From assembly GCA_015056575.1 (NCBI GenBank), contig SVGA01000009.1, positions 58,698 through 122,697 on the forward strand: DNA of 64,000 nt, written 5' to 3'. The notes under the pieces were generated by a model that worked only from the letters and a program-made list of their open reading frames with translations, was not told the DNA's origin and ran no database searches. The stretch is from Butyrivibrio sp. (GTDB lineage: Bacteria > Bacillota > Clostridia > Lachnospirales > Lachnospiraceae). Positions 28,059 to 35,928 of the stretch are shown here, piece after piece (position 1 is the first letter of the stretch; every line of letters begins with the position of its first letter). The position numbers were made by a program, and so were the translations under genes.

Positions 28059-29783
28059 ATGGAAAAGACAATTGTAAATGCGCCAAAGGACCCCGCAAAG
28101 AAGAGGCCCTATCTTTATATACTCCACAACAAAGATATTCAGGGAGCACCTCAGATAGACGGAAGCTTTACCCACTATCTGTATATGGATATGGGGAGAC
28201 TTCAGGATGCGGCAAGGCTCACCGGAAACCTGACCGATGAGAGGATGCTTAAGGATATGGAGACCGCAAAGGGCTTTAAGAAGATCGTAAACAGCATCGG
28301 AGTCAGCGTGTCATGCTCCCGGGCAGATGAGAAGGTCGGGTTTGTGCTGGAGATGTATCCCACCGTTCCCGGGGAAGATGCCACGGTGATAGAAAAGGAA
28401 ATTCCCATGGACGGCATGGAGACGGTGATCGACTTTGCGGGCCTTGAGCTGAAGCCCACAGACAGAGTGCTGGGGCAGCTTCGCTTTGAGTTTGACACCG
28501 AGGGACTTCAGGCTTCTGCTGACGTTCGCCTGTACTTAAATGACGGGTACGAGGCACCGGAGCAGTTCGAGGATGGCGACGTGGACACAGACTCTGCGGC
28601 CTACAAAGCCATGATAGCAAACAGTCTCATGCAGACAGGAAATATCGCCCGGGTAAAGAAGGTGCTGGAAAAGGCGGAAAGCGGTGAAGATGTTACCCTT
28701 GCTTTCATCGGCGGTTCCATAACCCAGGGAGCGGGAGCGGTTCCCATTAACGAGAAGTGCTATGCAAGAGTCTTCTACGAGGACTTTGTAAAAAGATATA
28801 TGAAGGGCGGCGAGTGCACCTTTGTAAAGGCCGGCATCGGCGGAACCCCATCTGAGCTTGGAATGATCCGATTTGAGAGGGATGTGCTAAGGGACGGTGC
28901 GGCAAAGCCGGACATGATAGTTATCGAGTTTGCGGTCAACGACGGAGATGACGAGACAGAGGGCGTATGCTACGAGAGCCTTGTGAGGAAGGCCCTCTCT
29001 CTTCCTTGGAAGCCCGCAGTAGTGCTGCTGTTCTCGGTGTTTTCCAACGACTGGAACCTGCAGGACAGACTCTCTGTGGTTGGCAGAAACTACGACCTTC
29101 CCATGGTCAGCGTTCTTGATGCGGTGAGCCCCCAGTTCCCGCTCCTTCCAAAGGAAGGCAGGGTGATATCAAAGAACCTGTTCTTTTATGATGTGTATCA
29201 TCCCACCAATATCGGCCACAGGATCATGGCAGATTGCCTCATGAACTGCATCGATGCTATAAGCCGAAATGTAGATGTTCCGGAGGACAGTCTTGAGGTG
29301 GCAAAGACAAAACCCGTCATCGGAGCGGACTTTGAGACAGTGGAGCTTATTGACAGAAAAGAGCTCTCCCGCCTTTCTTCCAAATACGATATCGAACCGG
29401 TAAGCGAAGGCTCTTTTGACAAGGAGGATAAGGACCTTCAGTGTGCCGAGATCGACAAGAGCATCACTCTAATGCCCCGGTTCCCCTATAACTGGCACTT
29501 CGACGGAAGATGCTATGGCGAGAGCTTTAAGATGGCGGCGATCTGCAGGAAACTTCTTCTTATCTTCAAGGATTCCGACAAAGGAGAGTTCGGAACTGCG
29601 GAGATACTTGTTGATGGCAAGGTCGCAAGAGACGCCGATCCCCACGTGAACAACTGGACCCATTGCAATGCCGTGGTGATCCTTAACGGGGAAAAGAGCT
29701 GTCGGCATGAGATAGAAGTTCGCATGAAGCCGGGGATGGAGGATAAGAAATTTACCATCCTGGGATTCGGGATCGTAAAATAA
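28059..29783 (+). CDS. SGNH/GDSL-family esterase, probable xylo-oligosaccharide acetylesterase
   Basis: A 574-residue cytoplasmic protein. An N-terminal ~200-residue beta-rich region is followed by an SGNH hydrolase core. Block I is FIGGSITQGAG (nucleophile Ser, around residue 224), block II has the glycine GIGGTPSE, block III has the asparagine in FAVNDGDDE, and block V is YHPTNIGH with the catalytic His. A further beta-rich region ends the protein. Acetylxylan esterases of this architecture are common in xylan loci, so deacetylation of imported oligosaccharides is the likely role. It starts 21 bp after the GH43 gene behind AAAGGAG, in the same operon. Confidence 0.85.
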   Translation: MEKTIVNAPKDPAKKRPYLYILHNKDIQGAPQIDGSFTHYLYMDMGRLQDAARLTGNLTDERMLKDMETAKGFKKIVNSIGVSVSCSRADEKVGFVLEMYPTVPGEDATVIEKEIPMDGMETVIDFAGLELKPTDRVLGQLRFEFDTEGLQASADVRLYLNDGYEAPEQFEDGDVDTDSAAYKAMIANSLMQTGNIARVKKVLEKAESGEDVTLAFIGGSITQGAGAVPINEKCYARVFYEDFVKRYMKGGECTFVKAGIGGTPSELGMIRFERDVLRDGAAKPDMIVIEFAVNDGDDETEGVCYESLVRKALSLPWKPAVVLLFSVFSNDWNLQDRLSVVGRNYDLPMVSVLDAVSPQFPLLPKEGRVISKNLFFYDVYHPTNIGHRIMADCLMNCIDAISRNVDVPEDSLEVAKTKPVIGADFETVELIDRKELSRLSSKYDIEPVSEGSFDKEDKDLQCAEIDKSITLMPRFPYNWHFDGRCYGESFKMAAICRKLLLIFKDSDKGEFGTAEILVDGKVARDADPHVNNWTHCNAVVILNGEKSCRHEIEVRMKPGMEDKKFTILGFGIVK

Positions 29784-29924
29784 CGTAAAATGCGAAGTAA
29801 CATGCAAGAAAATGTTGAGTAACTCTTTTTGGAAAAAAGTATAATCGAATAGTAAAAGTATAAGAATATGCGGATTTTGCCGACTGTTTACAGGGCAGGT
29901 CCGCATCTTCCGTAAGGAGAAGAC

Positions 29925-31817
29925 ATGAAGTCAGAACTTGTGCTGCCGAAGATCATTTCGGACGGAATGGTGCTTCAGCGCAGAAAGAGAATTCATATAT
30001 GGGGCCGGGATGAGGCCGGCGCCAACATAGAGGTGAGGCTGGATAACCACGTATCTTCCGGCGTTGCAGACGAAAAGGGCAGATTCGATGTCTTTTTACC
30101 TGCAAGGGAGAGCGGCGGTCCCTACGAGCTTACGGTTACCGATGATAGGGGAAGCAGCATCACTGTAAGAGACGTGATGGTGGGACTGGTGTGGTTTTGC
30201 ACCGGTCAGTCCAACATGGAGCTGCCCATCGCCAGGGTAAAGGACAGATACCCGACACTTTTGCAGATCGAGGAGAATCCGGGGATCAGGACCTTTAAGA
30301 TCTTTGAGGACACGGATTTTCACGGGCCGTTGGAGGAACTCAGAAGCGGCAGCTGGAGTCGTGTCAGCAAGGATACCATTATGGATTTTTCCGCTACGGG
30401 GTATTTCTTTGCGGCATACCTTCAGATGATAACCGGGGAGATTGTGGGCTTTATCAACGCTTCCCTTGGAGGATCCAAGATCTCTTCCTGGATGAGCAGG
30501 GAAATGCTTGAAGGCTATGATGAGCTTCTTAAAGAGGCTGACAGATACGGGGATGACGACTTCAGGCAGTCTCAGGCTGCGAAGAATGAGATAAACGCCG
30601 CCCTGTGGAGAGATGCTCTTGATAAGCAGGACCGGGGACTTTCCGAGAATTGGAAGGATCCCGGGCTTGAGGATAAGAACTGGGATGAGGTGGATATCCC
30701 GTTTTTGTTTAAGGACACAAAGCTTGGAGAAATGTGCGGCAGCGTGTGGTTTCGGAGAAGCTTCGACCTCCCGGAGGAGCTTGCCGGAAAGAGCGCAAGG
30801 CTCTTTCTTGGAACTCTGGTGGACAGGGACGAAGTCTTTGTAAACGGCGTAAAGGTTGGAGGGATCGAGTATCAGTATCCTCCCAGGAAATACGATATTC
30901 CCGAGGGCCTTACAAGGGTGAAGGGGAACTCTGTAGTCATCAGGCTCTGCGTGGAGTATGGCCTTGGAAGGATCACTCCCGGCAAAGATTACATGATATT
31001 TAATGATGAGGCGAAGGTCAGACTTGACGGAACCTGGAAGTACAAGGTTGCCGCAAGGTGCGACAGGATGCCTCCCACGGATTTTATAAACTGGCACCCT
31101 ACAGGGCTTTACAATGCCATGACAGCCCCCTGCCACAACTATCCCATAGACGGAGTCATCTGGTATCAGGGCGAGTCCAACACCTTTGAACCCTGGGACT
31201 ATATAGACCTCTCAAAGCGGATGATAAAGGGCTACCGCGACAAGTGGGGAGATGAGAACCTTCCCTATATCCTTGCGCAGCTTCCGAATTTTGTTATTGA
31301 TGTAGCGCCGGTGGAGGATCCCTGGCCCCGTTTCAGACTTAAGCAGTCAGCACTTCTTGAGGACCCCATGGTGGGTGTGACGGTAAATATGGATCTTGGT
31401 GAAGACAACGACCTTCATCCCACAGGGAAAAGACGCATCGGCAAACGCCTGGCACTCTGGGCAGCCCATTTAAGATACGGCTATCCCTCCGAGTACTGCG
31501 GACCTGTGGTGGGCAGCACAGTCGTTAATTCAGATGAGAATGGGACCTGTATAGAGATCTCTTTTGACCACGCCGACGGACTTGTGGCAAGAGATATCGG
31601 AAAAGGTAATGAGATCCTTGACTTTAAGTTTGTGGATGAAGCCGGAGCTGAGCACGATGCGGCTGCAAAGATTGAAGATGGCAAAGTGCTGCTTAGGACG
31701 GCACTTCCGGCAGCTAAGATAAAGAAAGTAAGATACCTTGTGGATTATACATACCATGGGGCAATGCTCTACAACAAGGCGAACCTCCCTATGGGACCTT
31801 TCGAGATTGAGGTTTGA
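29925..31817 (+). CDS. Sialate O-acetylesterase-like / CE20-type acetylesterase
   Basis: A 630-residue SGNH-fold esterase of the SASA (DUF303) family. The nucleophile motif is CTGQSNMELP around residue 96 and the C-terminal catalytic His is in DLHPTGKRRIG. Between them is a GH2-type jelly-roll insertion (about 240-350, including SVWFRRSFDLPEEL and RDEVFVNGVKVGG). This insertion plus SGNH layout matches the CE20 xylan acetylesterases. No signal peptide is present. It is separated from the SGNH gene by 141 bp containing an ATGCGGA/TCCGCAT leader hairpin (29868-29906), so it may be differently expressed. The role is inferred as removal of acetyl groups from glucurono-xylo-oligosaccharides. Confidence 0.85.
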   Translation: MKSELVLPKIISDGMVLQRRKRIHIWGRDEAGANIEVRLDNHVSSGVADEKGRFDVFLPARESGGPYELTVTDDRGSSITVRDVMVGLVWFCTGQSNMELPIARVKDRYPTLLQIEENPGIRTFKIFEDTDFHGPLEELRSGSWSRVSKDTIMDFSATGYFFAAYLQMITGEIVGFINASLGGSKISSWMSREMLEGYDELLKEADRYGDDDFRQSQAAKNEINAALWRDALDKQDRGLSENWKDPGLEDKNWDEVDIPFLFKDTKLGEMCGSVWFRRSFDLPEELAGKSARLFLGTLVDRDEVFVNGVKVGGIEYQYPPRKYDIPEGLTRVKGNSVVIRLCVEYGLGRITPGKDYMIFNDEAKVRLDGTWKYKVAARCDRMPPTDFINWHPTGLYNAMTAPCHNYPIDGVIWYQGESNTFEPWDYIDLSKRMIKGYRDKWGDENLPYILAQLPNFVIDVAPVEDPWPRFRLKQSALLEDPMVGVTVNMDLGEDNDLHPTGKRRIGKRLALWAAHLRYGYPSEYCGPVVGSTVVNSDENGTCIEISFDHADGLVARDIGKGNEILDFKFVDEAGAEHDAAAKIEDGKVLLRTALPAAKIKKVRYLVDYTYHGAMLYNKANLPMGPFEIEV

Positions 31818-31820
31818 GCC

Positions 31821-31934
31821 AAAGGGAACGGTCTTCGTTGAGTGAGATTGGCCCTTGGGCAAACGGGAACAGTCTTCAGTAGTTGAGATCGGTGCCCACG
31901 CCTGGCGGAACCCTCGCCGCCGGCTAACGCCCGC
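31821..31934. repeat. Imperfect 40-bp tandem duplication between convergent genes
   Basis: AAAGGGAACGGTCTTC...GAGATTGG...CCC (from 31821) is repeated about 40 bp on (from 31861) as AAACGGGAACAGTCTTC...GAGATCGG..CCC. GCCAAAGGG/CCCTTGGGC and GGCGG/CCGCC can form hairpins. No U-tract is present, so it is not a classic terminator, though it fills the gap between the convergent esterase and AraC genes. Confidence 0.5.
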
Positions 31935-32840
31935 TTAGGATCTTGTGTAGGTGCGGCCTTCCACATCGGCTCCCTGGAGATAGAGCTTTCTGAACTCCGT
32001 AGGGGAGCAGCCGTTCATGTCCTTGAAGACGCGGTTGAAGGTAGAAAGACTGAAAAAACCTGACTGGAGCGCAATGTCCATAACCGACAGATCTGTGTCA
32101 CCAAGAAGTTCCTGGGCCAGCATGACACGGCGCTTGGTGATGTACTGATAGCATGAGATCCCCATGCAGGACTTAAAGAGCCTCTCGAAGTGATACTTGG
32201 AGAAGCCCGCCAGCTCTGCCAGCTGCTCCACCGTAAGATCTTCGCTTCGGTGGGAATCAATGTAGTTGGTCACGGTCATGAGTTTATCTATATTTTTGGA
32301 CTGGGGATCCGCAGTGTCCGTGGGAACAATGGCATCCACGAGATGCATGCTTCCTATCTGGGCAAGGATAAGGGTCACCAGTGAATATACGGATATCTGA
32401 AGGAATTCGTCGCTCTGGCCGTAGAGACGCTCAATATCCCAGAAGTAGTTCTGAAGCCTTGCAGCTTCCACAGGGAACTCGCTCTGCTTCACATGAACAT
32501 AGGGCGGGAGAGTCTTAAGGAGCGGCACCATGAGAGAAACCTGGGAATACTTGGCAAAATCGAAAAGAAGTATCAGCTTCTCTCCGCCGGGCTCAACAGC
32601 CAGATATTCATGCAGGGTTCCCGGTGCGATCATCATGATATCCCCGGGGGCGCAGTTTACCACCGCAGAGGAATCATTGTGAAATTTGACCTGAAATGAA
32701 CCCGAAAGGGGAAGGATAAGCTCCACCTCATTGTGCCAGTGAAGCGGATATTCATTGAGAGTATTGTGATAAAGAAGGACACCCTTCAAGGTGTCGTAAT
32801 ATATATCTTCTCTTGACTGCGCATTGATATCTGAGATCAT
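31935..32840 (-). CDS. AraC family transcriptional regulator
   Basis: A 301-residue regulator. The N-terminal cupin-like effector domain (about 15-150) includes LHWHNEVELILPLSGSF. The C-terminal domain (about 195-295) has the two AraC helix-turn-helix motifs, AELAGFSKYHFERLFK and ALQSGFFSLSTFNRVFKDMNGCSPTEFRK. No membrane segment is present, so it senses an intracellular sugar. It is divergent from the GH67 gene (99 bp between starts), its most likely target. AAAGGAG precedes the start. Confidence 0.92.
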   Translation of the reverse strand: MISDINAQSREDIYYDTLKGVLLYHNTLNEYPLHWHNEVELILPLSGSFQVKFHNDSSAVVNCAPGDIMMIAPGTLHEYLAVEPGGEKLILLFDFAKYSQVSLMVPLLKTLPPYVHVKQSEFPVEAARLQNYFWDIERLYGQSDEFLQISVYSLVTLILAQIGSMHLVDAIVPTDTADPQSKNIDKLMTVTNYIDSHRSEDLTVEQLAELAGFSKYHFERLFKSCMGISCYQYITKRRVMLAQELLGDTDLSVMDIALQSGFFSLSTFNRVFKDMNGCSPTEFRKLYLQGADVEGRTYTRS

Positions 32841-32939
32841 GGAAACTTACTCCTTTTACATGAAAATATCCTTTGCTATTCTAGCATTTTATGACAGAAT
32901 CATGCAATTACCGACTTTAAACAGAAGGGATGAAACATC

Positions 32940-34883
32940 ATGGAAACACAGAAATGGACACAACTTTGGCTTAACTATAAGATCCGGGAGGGTGAAAAGT
33001 CCCCGGCGAAGATCGAGGCGGAGGGCTTTGGTATAAACACTCCCGTTACGGCAAACGCCATAGCTGAGTTTAACAAAGCAGCTGCGGGGATCTTTCTGTC
33101 TCTTTTCCGAAGGGACAATATCCCGAAGGAGGGCTACCGCATTGCGGGAGGCGAAGATAAGATCACCGTTGAAGCCTCCGATGAGCGCGGGATCCTCTAC
33201 GGCGTCTTTGCAGCCATAAGGCAGATGTCCTGCGGGAAAAGAGCTGCTGAAGTAGCTGAGGAAGCTGCTCCCGGGAATCCCCTTCGAATGATGAACCACT
33301 GGGACAACATGGACGGAAGTATTGAGCGGGGATATTCCGGGGAGTCCTTCTTCTTTGAAAACGAGCAGATCCTGGTTAACGAAAGGACCAGGGACTACGC
33401 CCGCTTCATGGCCAGTATCGGCATCAACGGAGTTGTGATCAACAATGTCAATGTCAAGGGCGCAGCGTCCTATCTTATAACCGACAGATACTTTGATCGT
33501 CTCAGTGAACTGTCAGAGATCTTTGCGGGTTACGGCATTAAACTCTATATGTCCCTGAACTTCGCTTCTCCCATAGAGATCGGCGGGCTTGACACCTGCG
33601 ATCCCCTGGACCAAAAAGTCATCACCTGGTGGGAGGACAAGATAAAAGAGGTATACGACAGGCTTCCTGATTTTGGAGGCTTCCTTGTAAAGGCAGACTC
33701 CGAGGGGCGTCCCGGCCCCTTCACCTACGGAAGGACCCAGGCTGACGGCGCCAACATGCTGGGAGATATCATCAAAAAATACGGCGGCATCATTATCTGG
33801 CGCTGCTTTGTCTACAACTGCACCCAGGACTGGCGCGACCGTAAGACAGACAGAGCCAGGGCAGGCTATGACTACTTTATGCCCCAGGACGGAACCTACC
33901 ATGACAACGTGGTCCTTCAGATCAAGAACGGTCCCATGGACTTCCAGATAAGAGAACCTGTTTCTCCTCTTCTTGGAGGTCTTACAAAGACTAACCAGAT
34001 ACTGGAGGTTCAGATCGCCCAGGAGTACACCGGGCACCAGATAGATCTTTGCTATCTTATCCCCATGTACAAGGAGGTGCTGGACTTTCACACCCATTGC
34101 AATCGGGAAAATGATACGGTGGCTGACGTTGTAAGCGGCCGCACCATGGGTAATGCTATCGGCGGAATGGCAGCAGTTATCAACACCGGAAATGATATGA
34201 ACTGGACAGGCAACGATCTTGCCGCAGCAAACCTATACGGCTTTGGAAGACTTGCCTTCAACACGGACCTTAGCGCTGAAGAAATTGCGAGGGAGTGGAT
34301 CGCCATGACCTTCAGGCTTCCGAAAAAAGAGGAAGATGTTCTTTGCAATATGCTCCTTAAGTCCAGAGAGATCTACGAGAAATACACAAGTCCTCTTGGT
34401 ATAGGCTGGATGGTGAATCCCATGGGACACTACGGCCCAAGTGTCGATGGCTATGAGTATTCAAGATGGGGAACCTATCACAGAGCAGATCATCTGGGGA
34501 TCGGCGTAGACAGAACAGAAAAGGGAACGGGGTACTGCGGCCAGTACTACGAAGAGAACGCGAAGATGTACAGTGATCCAAAGACCTGCCCCGAGGAACT
34601 TATTCTTTTCTTCCATCATCTTCCCTACACATATATGCTAAAGTCCGGCAAGAGCCTGATCCAGCATATTTACGACAGCCATTTTGAGGGAGAAGAACAG
34701 GCACGGGGACTTGCTGCGGACTGGGACAGCTTAAAGGACGCCATTCCCGGGGATTCCTTTGCAAGGGTAAAAGAAAGGTTCGACCTTCAGCTTGACAACG
34801 CCAGAGAGTGGAGAGATCAGGTGAACTCCTACTTCTTCAGAAAGAGCGGCATCGCTGATGAGAAGGGCCGAACCATATATTAG
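32940..34883 (+). CDS. aguA: Alpha-glucuronidase, glycoside hydrolase family 67
   Basis: A 647-residue enzyme that removes (4-O-methyl)glucuronic acid from the non-reducing-end xylose of xylo-oligosaccharides. The three catalytic residues characterised in the family are visible: acid E255 in KADSEGRPGP, and the pair D334 (NGPMDFQIREP) and E362 (EVQIAQEYTG). The N-terminal beta domain, the (beta/alpha)8 barrel and the C-terminal helical domain (about 460-647) are all present at normal length. No signal peptide, so it acts on imported aldouronic acids. It lies between two minus-strand AraC genes and its stop is 9 bp from the end of the second one. Confidence 0.96.
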   Translation: METQKWTQLWLNYKIREGEKSPAKIEAEGFGINTPVTANAIAEFNKAAAGIFLSLFRRDNIPKEGYRIAGGEDKITVEASDERGILYGVFAAIRQMSCGKRAAEVAEEAAPGNPLRMMNHWDNMDGSIERGYSGESFFFENEQILVNERTRDYARFMASIGINGVVINNVNVKGAASYLITDRYFDRLSELSEIFAGYGIKLYMSLNFASPIEIGGLDTCDPLDQKVITWWEDKIKEVYDRLPDFGGFLVKADSEGRPGPFTYGRTQADGANMLGDIIKKYGGIIIWRCFVYNCTQDWRDRKTDRARAGYDYFMPQDGTYHDNVVLQIKNGPMDFQIREPVSPLLGGLTKTNQILEVQIAQEYTGHQIDLCYLIPMYKEVLDFHTHCNRENDTVADVVSGRTMGNAIGGMAAVINTGNDMNWTGNDLAAANLYGFGRLAFNTDLSAEEIAREWIAMTFRLPKKEEDVLCNMLLKSREIYEKYTSPLGIGWMVNPMGHYGPSVDGYEYSRWGTYHRADHLGIGVDRTEKGTGYCGQYYEENAKMYSDPKTCPEELILFFHHLPYTYMLKSGKSLIQHIYDSHFEGEEQARGLAADWDSLKDAIPGDSFARVKERFDLQLDNAREWRDQVNSYFFRKSGIADEKGRTIY

Positions 34884-34892
34884 GCTGACATA

Positions 34893-35753
34893 TTACAAGG
34901 TGCGGTTGGATAGCTGGTACTGCTTTGGCGACATTCCTATCTGATTGGAAAAGCGCCTTGAGAAACTGGAGTAATTATTGTATCCCACCATGAAGCACAC
35001 ATCGTAGGGAGAGTTGTTCTTAAGCAGAAGCTTCTGGGCAAGAGCTATCTTCTTGGCGTTAATGTAGTGCTTCAGGGAATCTCCGGTGGCATCGGAAAAG
35101 ACCCGGCTTAAGTGGTCGCTGCTGTAGTGAAGCGCCGCGGACATGGTGCTGATGGTGATGTCCTCCGTAAGGTGGGTGTCGATGTAGTCCAGGACCTTTG
35201 CCACCGCCGCGGGCATGGAACTGCTCTTTTTCTGGGGAGGAACATTCTCCGAGTACTTGCAGGTAAGCAGCAGGAATTCGGCAAGATAAGCCTTCGCCAG
35301 GATACTGTGGCCGTAGCTTTCGCTGTGGAGGGCTTCCTCCAGGTTTTTGGCCACCTCAATAAATTTTGAAATGGATTCCTCGGGGATCCGCAGGTGATTC
35401 ATGTTTGCGGAGTCGGTGCTTCTGAAAAGGGTGCTGAAATCCGTTTCCGCATCACCAAGATTCTTAAGATATTCATATTGGATGTTTATGACAATCCTCT
35501 CATAACCGCTGACATCCTCAAGGTCCACGCCGTGGAATACCAGAGGACTTACAAAGAAGATGTCTCCGGGTTTCATCTTAAAAATGTCAGGCTCAATCAT
35601 GAGGTTGACATCGCCTTCAAGGAAAAGAACTATCTCGTAACCGTCATGGTTGTGGACAGTGCTGATATCGGATTTATCTATGCGGGCCCTCTTGTGCTCA
35701 CAGATTATCTCGCTGTCGATCACTGTATACGGGAAGTTCAGACACTTTTTCAT
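34893..35753 (-). CDS. AraC family transcriptional regulator
   Basis: A 286-residue regulator with an N-terminal cupin-like sensor (about 10-140; HNHDGYEIVLFLEGDVNL) and a C-terminal AraC double HTH (about 185-285; MSAALHYSSDHLSRVFSDATG and CFMVGYNNYSSFSRRFSNQIG). The AGGAGGAG site fixes the start at 35753; the frame is open to 35795 without a ribosome site. Divergent from the GH115 gene and its importer operon, which it probably activates. Distinct in sequence from the other AraC protein 2 kb away. Confidence 0.92.
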   Translation of the reverse strand: MKKCLNFPYTVIDSEIICEHKRARIDKSDISTVHNHDGYEIVLFLEGDVNLMIEPDIFKMKPGDIFFVSPLVFHGVDLEDVSGYERIVINIQYEYLKNLGDAETDFSTLFRSTDSANMNHLRIPEESISKFIEVAKNLEEALHSESYGHSILAKAYLAEFLLLTCKYSENVPPQKKSSSMPAAVAKVLDYIDTHLTEDITISTMSAALHYSSDHLSRVFSDATGDSLKHYINAKKIALAQKLLLKNNSPYDVCFMVGYNNYSSFSRRFSNQIGMSPKQYQLSNRTL

Positions 35754-35928
35754 ACTCCTCCTAACAAACACGGGAAAAGAGATTGTGCAATTCATATCGG
35801 ATAATGCAAAAAATATACTGCTTTTTGTGTATTTGTTTTAAAATCCCATGCTTATGATAAATATATAGCATCGAATTGGGGAAATATCAACAAGTATTAA
35901 GTGAAATTTGAACCTGCTGGGGGTAAAA

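Noticed and set aside
30096..31136. 346-codon minus-strand open frame
   Set aside because: Shadow of the CE20-like esterase gene, whose SGNH motifs are clear. No supporting signals.
31818..31934. Attachment site or integrated element junction at the GC-rich convergent spacer
   Set aside because: Only a local tandem duplication and hairpins are seen; there is no integrase, tRNA or matching direct repeat elsewhere in the window.
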